64,000 bases of DNA from Helichrysum umbraculigerum (taxonomy: Eukaryota; Streptophyta; Magnoliopsida; Asterales; Asteraceae), in contig CATIUR010000004.1 of NCBI GenBank assembly GCA_949592205.1, positions 99,192,837 to 99,256,836 of the forward strand. The letters run 5' to 3'. The first letter of the stretch is position 1. Each line of letters starts with the position of its first letter. The notes beneath the pieces are model-generated. The model did no database searches. It saw only the letters and a program-made list of their open reading frames with translations, and was not told the origin of the DNA. Shown here piece by piece: positions 33,114 to 46,574 of the stretch. The translations under genes were made by a program, and so were the position numbers.

Positions 33114-35537
33114 AATCGGAATTATTACTGAAAAGACATGGGTCTTGAGTTTCTTATGTCCCTCTCGTTCTTAAGTGATTTTGAATTCTCGCCTAACGTT
33201 ATATCGTATTCTTACAGGTTTTATGACAAAGTGTTGTTTTAAACTCCATCTTGATTTTATTCCACTACACATTACTATATATTCGTTTGTGTGACGCCAT
33301 AAGAGACTCGTCACTTGATGATGTATGGCGAACTCCGTTTGCTCCATCCATTCATTCGATTGATAGGTTATCGAACCTACTTGGTAAACATATAGTGTGA
33401 ATTCGTTCGGTCCGTTAAGAAAGTAAAAGAAATTGGTGTTTGTAAATGACGTGATCTCAACATCCAAAAGATTCTTTCATGATTCCAAATCACATGGATT
33501 CCACGACGCAATGGTTAGACCGAAAGACATAACCACCTCACATATAATCCTAAACGTCATCCTTGGTATAGCTTTCCCCGTGATTCCTTGATTAAATTTA
33601 TAGTTTGCTCGAATATCGATTGTTTGAACATTTATGCGAACCTTGAAGTTGATTTAACAAGTCGTCGTTTCTAAAGATAGGACATCGGTTCTATGTCACG
33701 CACGTTATGAAAATTTAACAACTAAAAGTTCTCACCGAAATAGGTTTCCTATATGTCGAGGAAAAATTGTTGACAATCCGAATATCTTTGAGTTTAAATT
33801 TATCGGTTCTTCGCTCACCATGAGGATTTATATATGTTTCACATAAAAGTTTAAGGATGAAAAGTTGTTTTGTTAGTTAGGAATAGTAAGGAGTTCTTAC
33901 CAAAATGTAGTATTGTGTTACAAATGATGATGGTAATACGTAAGATGTTTCTCTCGTACCCTTCGTGTGGTTAATTCCCATTGCTTTGTACTAGACCTTG
34001 ATTTACCAAGTTTTATTTGTGTTGTGTAGCTATCCATACTTGTGGCTCACACATACTAGACTCGTAGCTGAAATATAGGCGCGGAAGAATATGCAATTAT
34101 TAAGGAATGATCTTGACCAAATAAGTGAAAAATATTTGTTCTTTATACTAGTGTACGGCTTGATGATTCTATAGAGTTTGTATGAAGTTCCTACACTGAA
34201 AATTTTCATTTAACGCGGAACAATCACCTTTAGGTTCAACTTGAGGTAATGAAATTTTGATTATGCAAAAATGAGTCTCAATGATTTAAACTTCTATAAT
34301 GTTCTCAATTTGTCCTAAGTGTATTGTATGTTAAATTCTAGTCCCTTACGAATATAAATGAGTTTGTTGATTGTTAAATCTATTGTGTTTTAGTTGTAGA
34401 TGATCATTCGTAGATGAGAGTAAAAATATAATAATTTTACAAGGGTTGTGTCGCCAAAGAAAATTTGTCCATAATATCACTAAAGGAAGAAGAGTTTATA
34501 CGTATAAGGATATCTCTTTGTAAGGTTTATAAGAGTTTACTTACCATGAACTTAGATTTTATCCTAAAATCTGAGTGGCTTGGATTAGGGTTAATCTCAT
34601 AGTGTGTGTTCTCTCACATCGGAATTCATTTGCTTAAGAGCTAGTTACATACTCGCACTAAGCAACGGTAAGCAAATAAGGAGAATGTAATAATGATCAA
34701 AATTGATAGTTGACCATAGTATGAATGAATGATAATAGTTGTTGTTGGTGATCATCAATACTGTGGTGTGAAGTAGTATACAAAGATCATCTTAATAAGT
34801 AACGCCTTAGAGTTCAAAAATTGTTTAAATTATTTATAAGGGAGTATCAATATAGATAGAGATGAATCTTAGAGATGGTTCTTGGCAGATTAGTGCCAAA
34901 CTACATGTTTCGTCATGTCTACTGGTTCCTTCGTGTCTTTTTATATTATTCCTAGCAAGTTTTCTACCAAGCGTATCCCATTTTTGCTCGTGCGGTGTGT
35001 TTTTGGAAATTGTCATAACAATATAACAATTGGTGAAAGAAATGTATTGGTTAGCCCAAGCTTCGGTGATGTTTTGATGTCGAAAATAATTAGAACTCGG
35101 CTCCGTTTGAAGGCAGAATTGGCTCTTTGGTTTGGAGTAGTCTTCTTCTATGGATCAATTTGATAACGTTAATAATATATCCGCACGATACAGTGTACGG
35201 TGAATCGAACAAAAGAACATTAATCGGAGACATAATACATTTCATATTTACATTTAAGGCCAATGCCTAATGTGAAATATGCTATTGACTCCCTATCGAT
35301 CGTTTTGTCTCGTGTATATCTTGATTTTCACCTTGTAATTGTGCTTAATTAGGTTTCCAGTTATTTGGCTGAATATTTTTGAAACAATACCTAAGGTCCA
35401 CCGTCTTAACTCGTATGGATTACTAAGGGAACCATTCCCATGTTATTACAATATAGAATGGGTTAACTCGAATTTATTTAATATGTCAAACAAGCAAATT
35501 CCTCACGATTTTCCCTGGCTCATTAATATTTTCATCC
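33114..35537 (-). pseudogene. Decayed pol 3' end and non-coding interior of E
   Basis: Near 33170-33125 a minus-strand stretch reads like the chromodomain end of C, with the TWERE motif broken by a stop and the flanking residues changed. Upstream (to 35537) I cannot follow any pol domain. The small frames there (33171-33467 and others) have no recognisable content. Confidence 0.5.
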
Positions 35538-35542
35538 ATGAG
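35538..35542. other. Target duplication ATGAG, left of F
   Basis: ATGAG directly before F's TGATGTGACG end, and repeated at 61374-61378 after F's other end. Confidence 0.95.
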
Positions 35543-37731
35543 TGATGTGACGTAAAAAGTCATGTTTTTAGAAGCTTTATTCCTCACATTTTGGACATTT
35601 CTTTAGTAAAAACATTCCAAAACATTGATTATTTATTAAAATTCACTAAAGTGGTTCAAAAGTAGACGTTGTGGTAAAAATCACTGAAAACACTCTGAAA
35701 AAGCACAAAACACAGCATTTTAATACAAGCCGATTCCTCCAACCTCATTTTCCTTTCAAGACACACTTCCTAACTTCTACCATCTGTTGTATAGGTAAAA
35801 TCGAGACGGAAAAATCTGGAATCAAGTGAAACGGCCGAAGGACGGAGAAGACGCTGCACTTTCAGAGCCACTAAAAGTCATTTCGGCTACGCCTAAGTTC
35901 TACACACCCAATTTCTATGAGATTGGCATCATTAGAAGCGTAACGGAATTACGAAACCACAGGCGAAAGAATCAGGTCAAACGGACGCGTAACGAAGGAG
36001 ATACGGACATTTTAAGCAACGAACGAAATCAGACAGAATCCATATACGGCCCCGGCCCCACACACCGTATACGGCCCTTGTGAGATATACGGCCCTTACT
36101 ACACCGTATACGGCCCTTACAAGGCCGTATACGGCCCCTGCTGCCCCGTATCGTGCTTCGTTTGCTTGTACGTGCTGCTTCGTGAGTTGTACGTGCGATT
36201 TTAGGGTTTGCCTATAAATAGTGGACTACCCCAACACTCCAAAACACACCATTTTCTCATTTCATTTCTTCCTTACACTTTCTCTCTCACACACATCACT
36301 CTCTCTCTAGTTTCTCTCTCTAGAGATTTTCTCTCTCTAGAATTGGGCTAGTTAGAGAGATAGTTAGGTAGAGGTAGCTTTTAGCTTTTGTACGGAGTCA
36401 CTCCAAGACATTGTATTCTCGAAGATCTGTCTGTAATAAATTCGTATCAGGTTCTATTTATATATCTCTTACTTTCCTGTTTTAAACATGTGTTGCTTTG
36501 TTTATGCTTGTTTAGGATTGTATGCTAGATATATAATGTTAGGCTAGACATTTCTTTGTGTTTACTATGATGTAGTTATGTTAGAATAGTCAATATGTTT
36601 ATGCCATGCTGTTACTCTGCCCGTGTTACTTTAAACTGCGTATGAACTCATAAACTGAATCTCGAATGTTTATCTATCCAACTTATAGTGTGGTTAGAAG
36701 CTTCCTGCTAGAACTTGGCCAATTACTAGTGGTACGTTCTCTACCTATTCTATACTTGATGATCAATGAACTTGCTATGGCTGTGTTCTCTAAGTTGAAA
36801 CAAATCATAAGAGACATGGAGCATAGGATTAGAGATAGGTTAGATTCATGTTTATCTGTTATATATCTTTGAGAGAACTTTCGGGATATCTATGATCTGA
36901 TTATTGGTTATCTGCTATGCTTAGGATTATGATGTTCTGTTATGTGTCACCCTATTGCATGTTCTTGTTTGATTGTTGCCTTAGGAATGATGCATGCTAG
37001 AGTTATCCTCCTGGTTCATATCAGTAACTGTATGATTAGGTTTTCAGACACAGAATATTGGTTTACACAGTAGATTAACATGCATGGAATAGTTGTGATA
37101 ATTTATATCTGTAATGCTGAATAATTTAACTGATCGTTAGCCCGATTATCCCAACTTGGTCTGCGGGATTATCCCAGTTCGTGTTTTTGTTCAATCAACA
37201 ATTCACGCTACGATACAAACGTCTCTGATGACTGTGACTGGGGACCAGGATTCGAGGATAGTCGTCGGTTAAATTGGTCTGTACATTTGGGAGAACTTCC
37301 GGTGTATTTGACTTCTATAACTGCTATCCACGTGACATATTATTTATCTGATTGCGGACAACTCTACATTAGATATTTAATAGGCTTGTAGTTGTAGCTC
37401 ATTAGGATATAGGAAATCTGCGAGAGTAATGTGGAACCCTAATTAATGTAACAGAAAAACCGTAAAACGCCCTATTACTCGGTATAGTGCTGGAAACACC
37501 AATTGGTGGAGTACAAACGTATGGAAGCCGCGGAACGATCGTAGGTACAATACTTTGCATTAATTATGTTTCTATCCTCTCCGGATTAGTCATCACATCT
37601 AGTAGCCTTATCCTTGACTATTCATTAATAACATATAACGATATCATAGTAAACACTCGCTTATCCTCTGTCGACCGAGTCTCCGTACAAACCTCTTTTG
37701 TTTTATTTTCTTTATTTAAATTAGTATTTAG

Positions 37732-37766
<35 letters not shown>

Positions 37767-38014
37767 CTATCCAAAAGCTTTTTAAAAACCCTAGCTGAAT
37801 CTCCAAAGATAATAAAACTTCCTAGACTCCCATGCCCGTTGTAGTTTGAAGAATGACACCTGAGTCATACATACCACTTACTGCCCTTTTTGGTCTGTTA
37901 GTAGTATACAGCTTAGGATTCCCCTTCTCTATAAATTTAAACCCTGTCCGCGCGTCCTGGTTGGTTGGTTCAACGACCGGATTAAAACCCATCTGACACC
38001 CGGGAGGCACGACA
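35543..38014 (+). repeat. 5' LTR of element F
   Basis: 2472 bp, TGATGTGACG to GCACGACA. It pairs with 58914-61373 at roughly 98% by eye. A 28-base A-run at about 37737 is shorter and mixed in the other LTR. Short frames (36666-36872 and others) recur in both LTRs and are not genes. Confidence 0.95.
36041..36220 (+). promoter_or_regulatory. CCGTATACGG palindrome array and TATA box, F 5' LTR
   Basis: Five or six copies of the palindrome CCGTATACGG(CCC) or close variants (36041-36151) stand about 60-170 bp before TATAAATA at 36213-36220. A CT-rich tract follows (36285-36345), as is common in plant 5' UTRs. This looks like the element promoter. Confidence 0.7.
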
Positions 38015-38020
38015 AGCTTT

Positions 38021-38037
38021 TGGCGCCGCTGCCGGGG
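38021..38037 (+). other. Primer binding site of F (tRNA-Asp)
   Basis: TGGCGCCGCTGCCGGGG, one mismatch from the complement of the 3' end of plant tRNA-Asp, six bases after the LTR. Confidence 0.85.
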
Positions 38038-38209
38038 ACTACAACGACCGATTTTAGGAATTTTGTTATCTTAGTTATTTAGCGATCCTTACGGAAGATC
38101 AATATCATCCGGAAGTTACAGTTTTTATCCCTAGGTTAGTTAGTTTTTAATTTCCCGTTCTTAGTTAAACCTATCCTTTCCAAAACACTATTTTCTTCTA
38201 AAACAAGTT

Positions 38210-41200
38210 ATGGCGAATCGTATCACTCTCGCCTCATCAACCCAACCACTGCTAGAGGGACGAGGAGGACCAATCGTATCACCAACCGACGAAACCATTG
38301 AAATCAGACCACACTTCATTAAATTACTTAAATCTCAGTGTTAGTGTCATGGTCTTTCGGTTGAAAATCCAAACGCCCATCTTAACAAGTTCATCAACCT
38401 TTCCGACTCTTTCGAACAAACCGGATCCAGTGTCAAAGTCACCCGACTTCACCTGTTTCCTTATTCTTTAGCTTTCCGAGCTCTGACATGGTTTTATGAA
38501 CTCGAACCCAATTCGATTCATACATGGGAGGAGATGGCTACTAAGTTCTTAGCTAAGTTTTTCCCTCCGTCCCTACAAACCAAGCTCAAAAATGAAATCA
38601 TTAACTTTCGTCAAGGAACTACTGAATCATTAAGCTCAGCTTGGGAACGCTTTAAGAATCTGCTTGGAAGATGTCCGAATCATCAGTTGACTGAAACAAA
38701 TCTGGTCTGCATATTCTACAACAGTCTGAATCCTCATCACCAACAAACCCTCGATGCTGCTTCATCTGGAAATTTCATGCTACATACTTCAGAAGAAGCC
38801 TGGAAGTTGATTGAGACGATAACGATGCACCAACATGACTTGGAGTTTGATGAATCAACCTTGGAAGACAAAGACACTTCTACTCAAGCGTTCGACACTT
38901 TAAAAGCTCAACTCGAATCCATCTCTAAAGTTGTCAGTAATATGCAAGACTCTTCCAAACCTAAGAAGCAACCTCAACGGCTCTTCTCACGCTTGAAGCC
39001 CAAGGAAGATGTTCTCGCCACATCTGGAACCACTGATCAAATCATTCCTTCAAAACTTTTCACTCAGCCGTTATCCAAACAACCTATCTCTCATTTGTCA
39101 GTTCCCTCTACACCCTCTACTTCTTCTCAATTGTCTTCTCGTCTAAACAATACAATTTTCAATAACTTCATGGTTGAGCAAAATAATAAAAACAAACAAA
39201 TTGTTGATTTTCAAAACCAAATTGATTATTTGCTCAGAATTTCAAACGATTTAATTAAAAACATGGAGGATAATGTTAAAAGATTGTTTTTAAAAGTTGA
39301 GGAGAAGAAAAGAGAAGAAGCGATTAGCAAAGCTATTCATCATTCATCTTATGATTATGATGATATCCTTGTTGTCACTAGAGGCGGGAAAGAGACTAAG
39401 AATGAGAAATCGGTAGATATTCCTTTAGACGAACCTTCTAGTTCTTCTCTACCCACTGATTCAGTACCTGTTGACACTCCTGTCACCTCTCCTGAACTAG
39501 AATCTTCCAAAGCCCCAGAAGTAGTTAAACCAACACGTATACCTTTCCCTGGTAGGCTTAAGAAAGTGAAACAAGAAGCCCAGTTTGGAAAATATCTAGA
39601 GATGTTCAAAAGCCTACACTTAAACGTTCGATTATTAGATGCTTTAGTTGAAATGCCTAGTTGTGCCAAATTCTTTAAAGAACTTATATCCAACAAAGAA
39701 AAACTCAGACAAATAGTTAACTTGCCATTAGACGCAGAATGCTCTTTAATTATGCAACAAGGACTTCCCCTAAAGCTAGGAGACACTAGCCGTTTCACTA
39801 TTCCTTGTTACCTTCAGGATGTTCAAATAAGTAACGCCTTAGCTGACTTTGGAGCTAGTGTAAACCTTATGCCATACTCGCTTTATTGGAAACTATGATT
39901 AAGCTAACTTTTACCAACCCGTATGACCATCCAATTAGCTGATAGATCAGTTAAACTCCCTCGAGGAATTGCTGAAGATATTATGGTGCGTGTTGATAAA
40001 TTCGTCTTTCCTATTGATTTTGTTGTTATGGATATTGAGGAAGACGCTCAGGTACCACTCATCCTTGGCAGACCTTTCCTAAATACTACCAAGGCTATCA
40101 TTGACGTGAATGAAAAATCTTTAAAACTTAGAGTGGGAACTGAGGAAGTCACCTTCAATGTAGATAAACTAATGAAACTTCCTATGGGAGAAGACCTTGG
40201 TCTTGTAGATTCTATGCAGGAAATAATTGAAGAACACTTGGAAGAAATCCTCGCAGTAAGCAGCATTAATCCCCTTCCAAACACTGTCATCACAACAAGG
40301 AAAATCTGTGAAGAAGGTGCGGGTCTATGCTCAGTTATCTCGGATCCGTCCATTGCATCAAAGGAAGTGCTATTTCCTTTAAAGAATTCCAACTTACAGC
40401 CCAACAGATTTATCACTGCTGTACCACTTGGACAAGGCACTCCGGTCACTCTCTTGAGAAGAAACCCTAATTCTGAAGTTCCTGATTCATCTCTCTCAAA
40501 AGAAGAAATTCTGAAGACTCTCAAGGAAATGGAGTCAATGCTTAAACCATCCGATCCGCAACTTTCTGAAAGTTGTGAAAACTTGAAACCAGAGATTACT
40601 TTTAGCACATCTTCTTCAGCTCAGGTTCAGAGATTCGCATTCACAAAGGACAACAAAGAAATAATCACTGAAGATAATGCAATCTCTCAATCTTCCTAAG
40701 TAAAATATGAGCTGAGAAAAGATGATCTTTACAACAATACAGAATGGGTTGAAATAGCATCGGCCGACATTCCAGAGGCACCTGCAATTGAGTCAGATTA
40801 TCAGACAACATACGATGAGCTTAAGAGAGACGAGATTGCAAGGATGAAGCCTTCCACTGAAGAACCACCCAAATTAGAGCTGAAGGAACTTCCCTCACAC
40901 CTTGAATATGCTTTTCTCGAAGGAGCTTCACACTTACCGGTCATCATATCCAAAGATCTGAAGCCTGAAGAGAAAGCACTACTCATTGAGGTTCTAAAGT
41001 CACATAAGAAAGCGATTGCATGGAAAATCTCTGACATACAAGGGATCATCCCTAGTTACTACACTCACAAGATCTTAATGGAAAATGACTTCAGGCCCTC
41101 TATTCAAAGGCAAAGGAGAGTTAACCCAAAGATTCAAGACGTGGTAAAAAAGGAAGTTATCAAACTCTTGGATGCTAGTTTAATTTACCCTATTTCAGAT

Positions 41201-43786
41201 TCCCCATGGGTCAGTCCAGTTCAACTCGTCCCAAAGAAAGGAGGCATGACGGTCATCGCTAACGAAGACAACGAGTTGATTCCAACACGAACCGTCACCG
41301 GTTGGAGGGTATGTATCGACTATCAGAAACTAAATGAAGCTACACGCAAAGATCACTTCCCTCTACCGTTCATTGATCAGATGCTTGAAAGATTGTCAGG
41401 AAACGAATTCTATTGCTTCCTCGATGGTTTCTCCGGCTATTTTCAGATACCTCTCGATCCAAAGGACCAAGAAAAGACGACGTTCACTTGTCCATACGGA
41501 ACCTTTGCCTACCGACGTATGCCTTTTGGCTTATGTAATGCACCGGCGACATTTCAAAGATGTATGGTAGCAATCTTCCACGACATGATTGAACAATGCA
41601 TGGAAGTGTTCATGGATGATTTTTCGGTTTTCGGAGATTCGTTCACCACTTGTCTTTCTAACTTGAATAAGATGCTCACCGGATGTAAAGAATCGAACCT
41701 AGTTCTGAATTGGGAAAAATGCCATTTCATGGTAAAAGAAGGCATAGTTTTAGGACACAGTATATCCAAAGCTGGAATTGAAGTTGACAAAGCAAAAGTC
41801 GAGGCTATCTCAAAGCTTCCACCACCCACCTCTGTCAAAGCCATCCATAGTTATCTAGGACACGCCGGGTTCTACCGTCGCTTTATCAAAGATTTCTCTA
41901 AGATATCCCGACCTATGACTCATCTCCTCGAAAAGGATACTCCGTTTGTCTTTACAGACGAATGTCTCAAAGCCTTCGATCATCTGAAAGATCTGCTTGT
42001 TAATGCACCGATCATGGTTGCTCCAGACTGGAGTCTCCCATTTGAAATCATGTGCGACGCCAGTGATTTTGCAGTCGGAGCAGTTCTGGGACAGCGGAAG
42101 GAGAAACAGTTCCAACCAATATACTACGCCAGCAAAACGCTCACTGACGCCCAATAGAATTATACGACCACAGAAAAGGAGCTGCTAGCGGTAGTATTTG
42201 CTTTTGATAAATTTCGTTCTTATCTAATCTTGTCCAAAACTATTGTCTATACAGATCACTCAGCTCTGAAATATCTTTTTAAGAAGCAAGATGCTAAACC
42301 TCGCCTTCTACGATGGATTCTACTCCTTCAAGAATTCGACATCGAGATCAAAGACAAAAAGGGAGCAGAAAACTTCGCGGCGGACCATCTCAATCGATTA
42401 GAGAATCCTTCAATGGATAAGTTGCACTAGAAAGACATTCAAGACCAGTTTCCAGAAGAACAGCTCATGCATGTTGGTAAATACTATCAAGGGTCACGAT
42501 CTACAAATGATCCCTGGTATGCTGACTATGCCAATTATTTGGTGGGAAAAGTCGTACCTAAAGGAATGCCAACCTCTCGAAGACAAAAATTCTTCCGCGA
42601 AATAAAATATTACTATTGGGATAACCCTTTCCTCTTTAATGTTTGCCCTGATCAAATCATTAGAAGATGCGTTGATGGGAAAGAGGCAGAACATATCCTA
42701 CACCAAAACCACCATGGACCTACTGGAGGACATCACGGTACCAACATGACCGCAAGAAAAGTGTACGATGCCGGCTTTTTCTGGACAACCATATTTCGAG
42801 ATGCGTACGATCTGGTGAGACGCTGTGATATCTGCCAAAGACAAGGCAATATAACAGCCCGGAATGAAATGCCACTAACAAACATCCAGGCCGTGGAAAT
42901 CTTCGATATCTGGGGATTAGATTTCATGGGACCCCTCCCTAAATCTAACGGTAAAGAGTACATCTTGGTTGCAGTCGACTACGTCTCCAGGTGGGCCGAG
43001 GCCCAAGCTCTCCCAACAAATGACGCCAAAGTGGTAACCAAATTTCTCAAAAAGCTATTCAGTCGATTTGGGACTCCAAAAGCAATAATTAGTGATCGTG
43101 GTACACACTTTTGCAACGTTCAATTCATGAAAGTTCTGCAACAATATGGTGTCACTCACAAGACGTCAACAGCTTATCACCCCCAAACAAATGGGCAAGC
43201 TGAGGCAACAAATCGAGCTTTGAAAAGAATCTTGGAAAGAACTGTTGGTAATCATGGGTACAAATGGGCTGAAAAATTAGATGATGCATTGTGGGCATTC
43301 AGAACCGCCTATAAAACACCATTAGGAACCACACCGTATCGTCTAGTTTATGGCAAGGCATGTCACTTACCAATTGAGCTGGAATATAAAGCATACTGGG
43401 CTTTGAAGAACTGCAACTTAGATATTTCTACAGCTGGAGCAAATAGACGAATGCAGTTGAACGAGTTAGCCGAACTAAGGGATCAGGCATATGCCAGTTC
43501 GTTAAGCTTCAAGGAACGAACTAAGAGAATTCACGATGCTAAGCTGAGGCCCTCAAGATTCAAAACAGGAGATAAAGTGCTGCTTTTCAACTCGCGATTC
43601 AAGAAATTCTCTGGCAAGTTTAGGATCAGGTGGAGCGGACCATTCATAGTATCAAAGGTATTTCCTTACGGTGCAGTCGAACTCGAGGCACCAGAAGGTA
43701 ATTTTAAGGTTAATGGTCATCGCTTAAAGCATTACTTCGAAGACTTTCCCATCAGGAAAGATGTCTTTATCTTTGAACCACCGTGA
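38210..43786 (+). pseudogene. gag-pol: Gag-pol of F: one frame with six nonsense codons
   Basis: A single frame runs from ATG 38210 (MANRITLASS) to the stop ending at 43786 and encodes Athila-type gag, protease, RT, RNase H and integrase. Stops fall at 38342 (TAG), 39896 (TGA), 39905 (TAA), 40697 (TAA), 42155 (TAG) and 42428 (TAG), and I found no frameshift. Protease active site DFGAS lies near 39845. RT has catalytic FMDD at 41609-41620. RNase H starts with CDASDFAVGA near 42052. Integrase (from about 42700) has an HH-CC finger ending CDICQ, then GLDFMG, ISDRG and the glutamate of QAEATN. The first stop aligns with Gln in G's gag (NCQFHG), so a CAG to TAG change is likely. The protein cannot be made whole. 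Confidence 0.93.
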
Positions 43787-43837
43787 GTCGACAGAAAGGT
43801 ACAAAGAGTCAAGCTAGAGACTCGTAAAACAAGCGCT

Positions 43838-43855
43838 CTTGGGAGGCACCCCAAG
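43838..43855 (+). other. Hairpin after F pol
   Basis: CTTGGG-AGGCAC-CCCAAG, just after the pol stop. G's target duplication begins at the next base. A counterpart with a different stem lies in G at 50951-50964. Confidence 0.7.
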
Positions 43856-43860
43856 CCTAT
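43856..43860. other. Target duplication CCTAT, left of G
   Basis: CCTAT before G and again at 55808-55812 after it. Confidence 0.95.
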
Positions 43861-44357
43861 TGATGTAACGCAAAAAGTCATGTTTTCAAAGCCATTATTC
43901 CACACTTTTTGGGCACATCTTTAGTGAAAACATTCCAAAACAATCATTATTTACTAAAATTCACTAAAGTGCTCAAAATATAGACGTTGCTACAAAAATC
44001 AGTAAAAACATCCGAATAACAAACAAAACGGAGCAAATAAGCAGCAACCAATTTTCGCACCCTCATTTATCCTATGATAAACATATTCTAACCTTATGAT
44101 ATGATGTAATAGGTAAAATCGAGACGAGAAAATCAAGAATCATGCAAATCGGACAAAGGACGGAAAAGACTGGACGGTTACAAACTCCTATAAAGTGATT
44201 TCGGCTATGCTAAAGTTATACACATCCAATTTCTGTAATATTGGAACCATTAGAAGTGTAACGTAATTACGAAGACACAGGCGAAAGAATCAGGTCAAAC
44301 GGACGCATAACGAAGGAGATACGCGCATTTTAAGCAACGAACGAAATCAGACGGAAG

Positions 44358-44545
44358 CCGTATACGGCCTTGGCCACCGTATACGGCCCTTCATAGACCG
44401 TATACGGCCCATAACACACCGTATACGACCCTATGAAGGCCGTATACGGCCCCTGCACCCCATATGCTGCTCGTTTGTGCTTCGTTTGCTTGTACGTGCG
44501 TGCTTCGCGAGTTGTACGGCTGATTTCAAGCTTTGCCTATAAATA
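44358..44545 (+). promoter_or_regulatory. CCGTATACGG array and TATA box, G 5' LTR
   Basis: Four or five CCGTATACGG palindromes or variants (44358-44454) precede TATAAATA at 44538-44545, then a CT-rich tract. The arrangement is the same as in F. Confidence 0.7.
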
Positions 44546-45612
44546 GGAGGCCACCCCTCCATCATTCCACACACTTCAACATTCCATTCATTTCTCCATT
44601 TCCACTTTCTCTCTCACACACTCTCTCTCTCTCTAAACTCTCTTTCTTTCTTTCTCTCTCTAGAAATTAGGGTTTGATCCAGTTAGTTCTCAGTTAATAT
44701 TTAACTGAAACTAACGGAGGGACTACTTTTGTAATAGCATAGGGAATAGTCCAGGGGCTTTTATTGTAATATTGTCAAGGATATTGCGGAAGTTCTGCTT
44801 GTACTCTCTCTCTCTAAACGCTTATTCAATCTACGCTTTATTAACGATTACTTCTTTCCTTATCTGTTATAATGATAATTGCTATTGTTATTATGCTAGA
44901 TTTAGGATCTGTTATTATGCGTAGTGAGTAGTTTCCTTGTTTGTTTGTTATGATGTAGTTAGTTTATATATGTGTGGGGTGATGCTGCTTTAAACATATA
45001 ATTGGATAACATTATGAAATAACGGAGGTAACGTTATACGGCTCTCATTTGTATAGCGCCGGAATCATCACTTATGTGTGTAGTACGGAACGTGGAAGCT
45101 ATGAAAGTCGTGGGCACAATCCGTTGTGGAAATAATGTTTCCAGTTATATTATATAAATGAAAACCGGTGATCTATTAATCTTGTATTTATGAATTTCTA
45201 AACCAAATCGCCTTTCCTCCAATTAAACGTGGTTAGAACCTTTATGACAAGGAGTCGCGAACCTTGATCAAACGGTCACTACCTATCTATGTTTTCTGAA
45301 ACTGTAAGCATGGTCTGAATTGCGTAGCTGTGGAAATACTGTTTAAAACCTTTCGTATAGTACACCGTGAATCAATCAGGGATTTATTGGGAAATAGTGA
45401 GGGCTGGTTTATATCATAGATGGTTGGGCTTTAATACAAACGTAGTTTAAACTAGTCTAGAGTGACCATAAAGTATGTGACCCCGGAAAGACCACGATAA
45501 ACGGCACTGTACTTCGTGTAATGTTGGAAACACCTTTGGTGAAGTACAAATACGTGGAGCTAAGGAAATGTCGGTGGTTGAAGACTGTGTCACATCCTGG
45601 TTTGACTTCAAA

Positions 45613-45765
45613 GCTGTGGAAATGTTTGATCGCACTATACACCGTTAGTACACCTAAAGATCAGGAACGCTGTGGAAATGCTTAGATGCACTGTACACCG
45701 TTAGTACATCTTGGGTCTGGAAAACTGTGGAAATGCATAGTCGCACTGTACACCGTGATGAAAGC
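45613..45765 (+). repeat. Tandem 55-56 bp repeat in G LTR
   Basis: Three units begin with (GC)TGTGGAAATG and each contains CACTGTACACCG or a variant. The same set recurs at 54947-55099. Confidence 0.8.
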
Positions 45766-46478
45766 TCTAGGCTAAAATATAACCATTAATATAAAGTTAA
45801 CAGTCACCAAAACCAAGTCTTAATCTTAAATGCCTTGTTTGACTTCGTTGTCCCCGTAGTGTTAAGAAAGGCCGGAACCTTAGTGGGTATGTTACTCTAT
45901 CTCATGCACCCAGGAACTAACATTCCAAGAAGGGTCGTTACTCCATCACTGGATAACGTTGAAGAGTTGAGCATCCTCCTCCGATCAGACTCAATTTGGC
46001 CTAGTATTCAGTGACATACTAATTGGTTTCCCCAATCAGTAGGGTACTAGTGTTTACACTACGAACAATTAAGCTTAGATAAGACACAAACTTTTAAAAG
46101 ACGTTTTCATATCAAAACCCTAGCATCACCCCCGCATAAGCTAACGAAGTCATAACAGACACATATCCTCCATACTGATTTCATCCCTATTTCTATTTTA
46201 TTTACTTTTTATTTAATTGCTTTAAAATACGGACCTAAGTAACAAAAACCCACTCAAACTCTGTTTTAAAAAAAAAATCCCATCACTAAAATAAACGACT
46301 TGTCTTGATACTCCCGTTTCACAATACGATTAGCTTGAAGAACGACCCTAGATCATACTGCTGCTATACAGCCGTAGTAAAACTTAGGTCCCCAGCTCTT
46401 ATAAATTTAAAACTCCACTGCCGTGTCCTCCTTCCGTTGCGTTGACGACCGTGACCGATCGGGCTCACGACAAGTTTT

Positions 46479-46495
46479 TGGCGCCGCTGCCGAGG
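46479..46495 (+). other. Primer binding site of G (tRNA-Asp)
   Basis: TGGCGCCGCTGCCGAGG, two mismatches from the tRNA-Asp complement, six bases after the LTR. Confidence 0.8.
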
Positions 46496-46574
46496 AGTTA
46501 ATCGTAAGACTCTGAAGAATCCAGACGAGTTTTCTATTTAGTGATACTTCTTTCCCATTCTTATTTTCTTTTCC

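Larger units (their letters stand above)
43861..46472 (+). repeat. 5' LTR of element G
   Basis: 2612 bp, TGATGTAACG to GCTCACGACA. Palindrome array at 44358-44454, and three tandem 55-56 bp units at 45613-45765. Downstream of about 44.7 kb it no longer resembles the LTR of F. Confidence 0.95.

Noticed and set aside
33171..33467. 98-codon minus-strand frame in E
   Set aside because: It does not follow the chromodomain frame recognisable beside it and has no recognisable content.
37487..37798. 103-codon frame with a Lys run
   Set aside because: It lies in the LTR of F and reads through the A-run. The LTR copy at 60853-61203 ends differently.
39355..39798. Antisense frames over F and G gag-pol (also 40048-40608, 48884-49129 and similar)
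   Set aside because: They mirror real coding sequence on the other strand and have no motif of their own.
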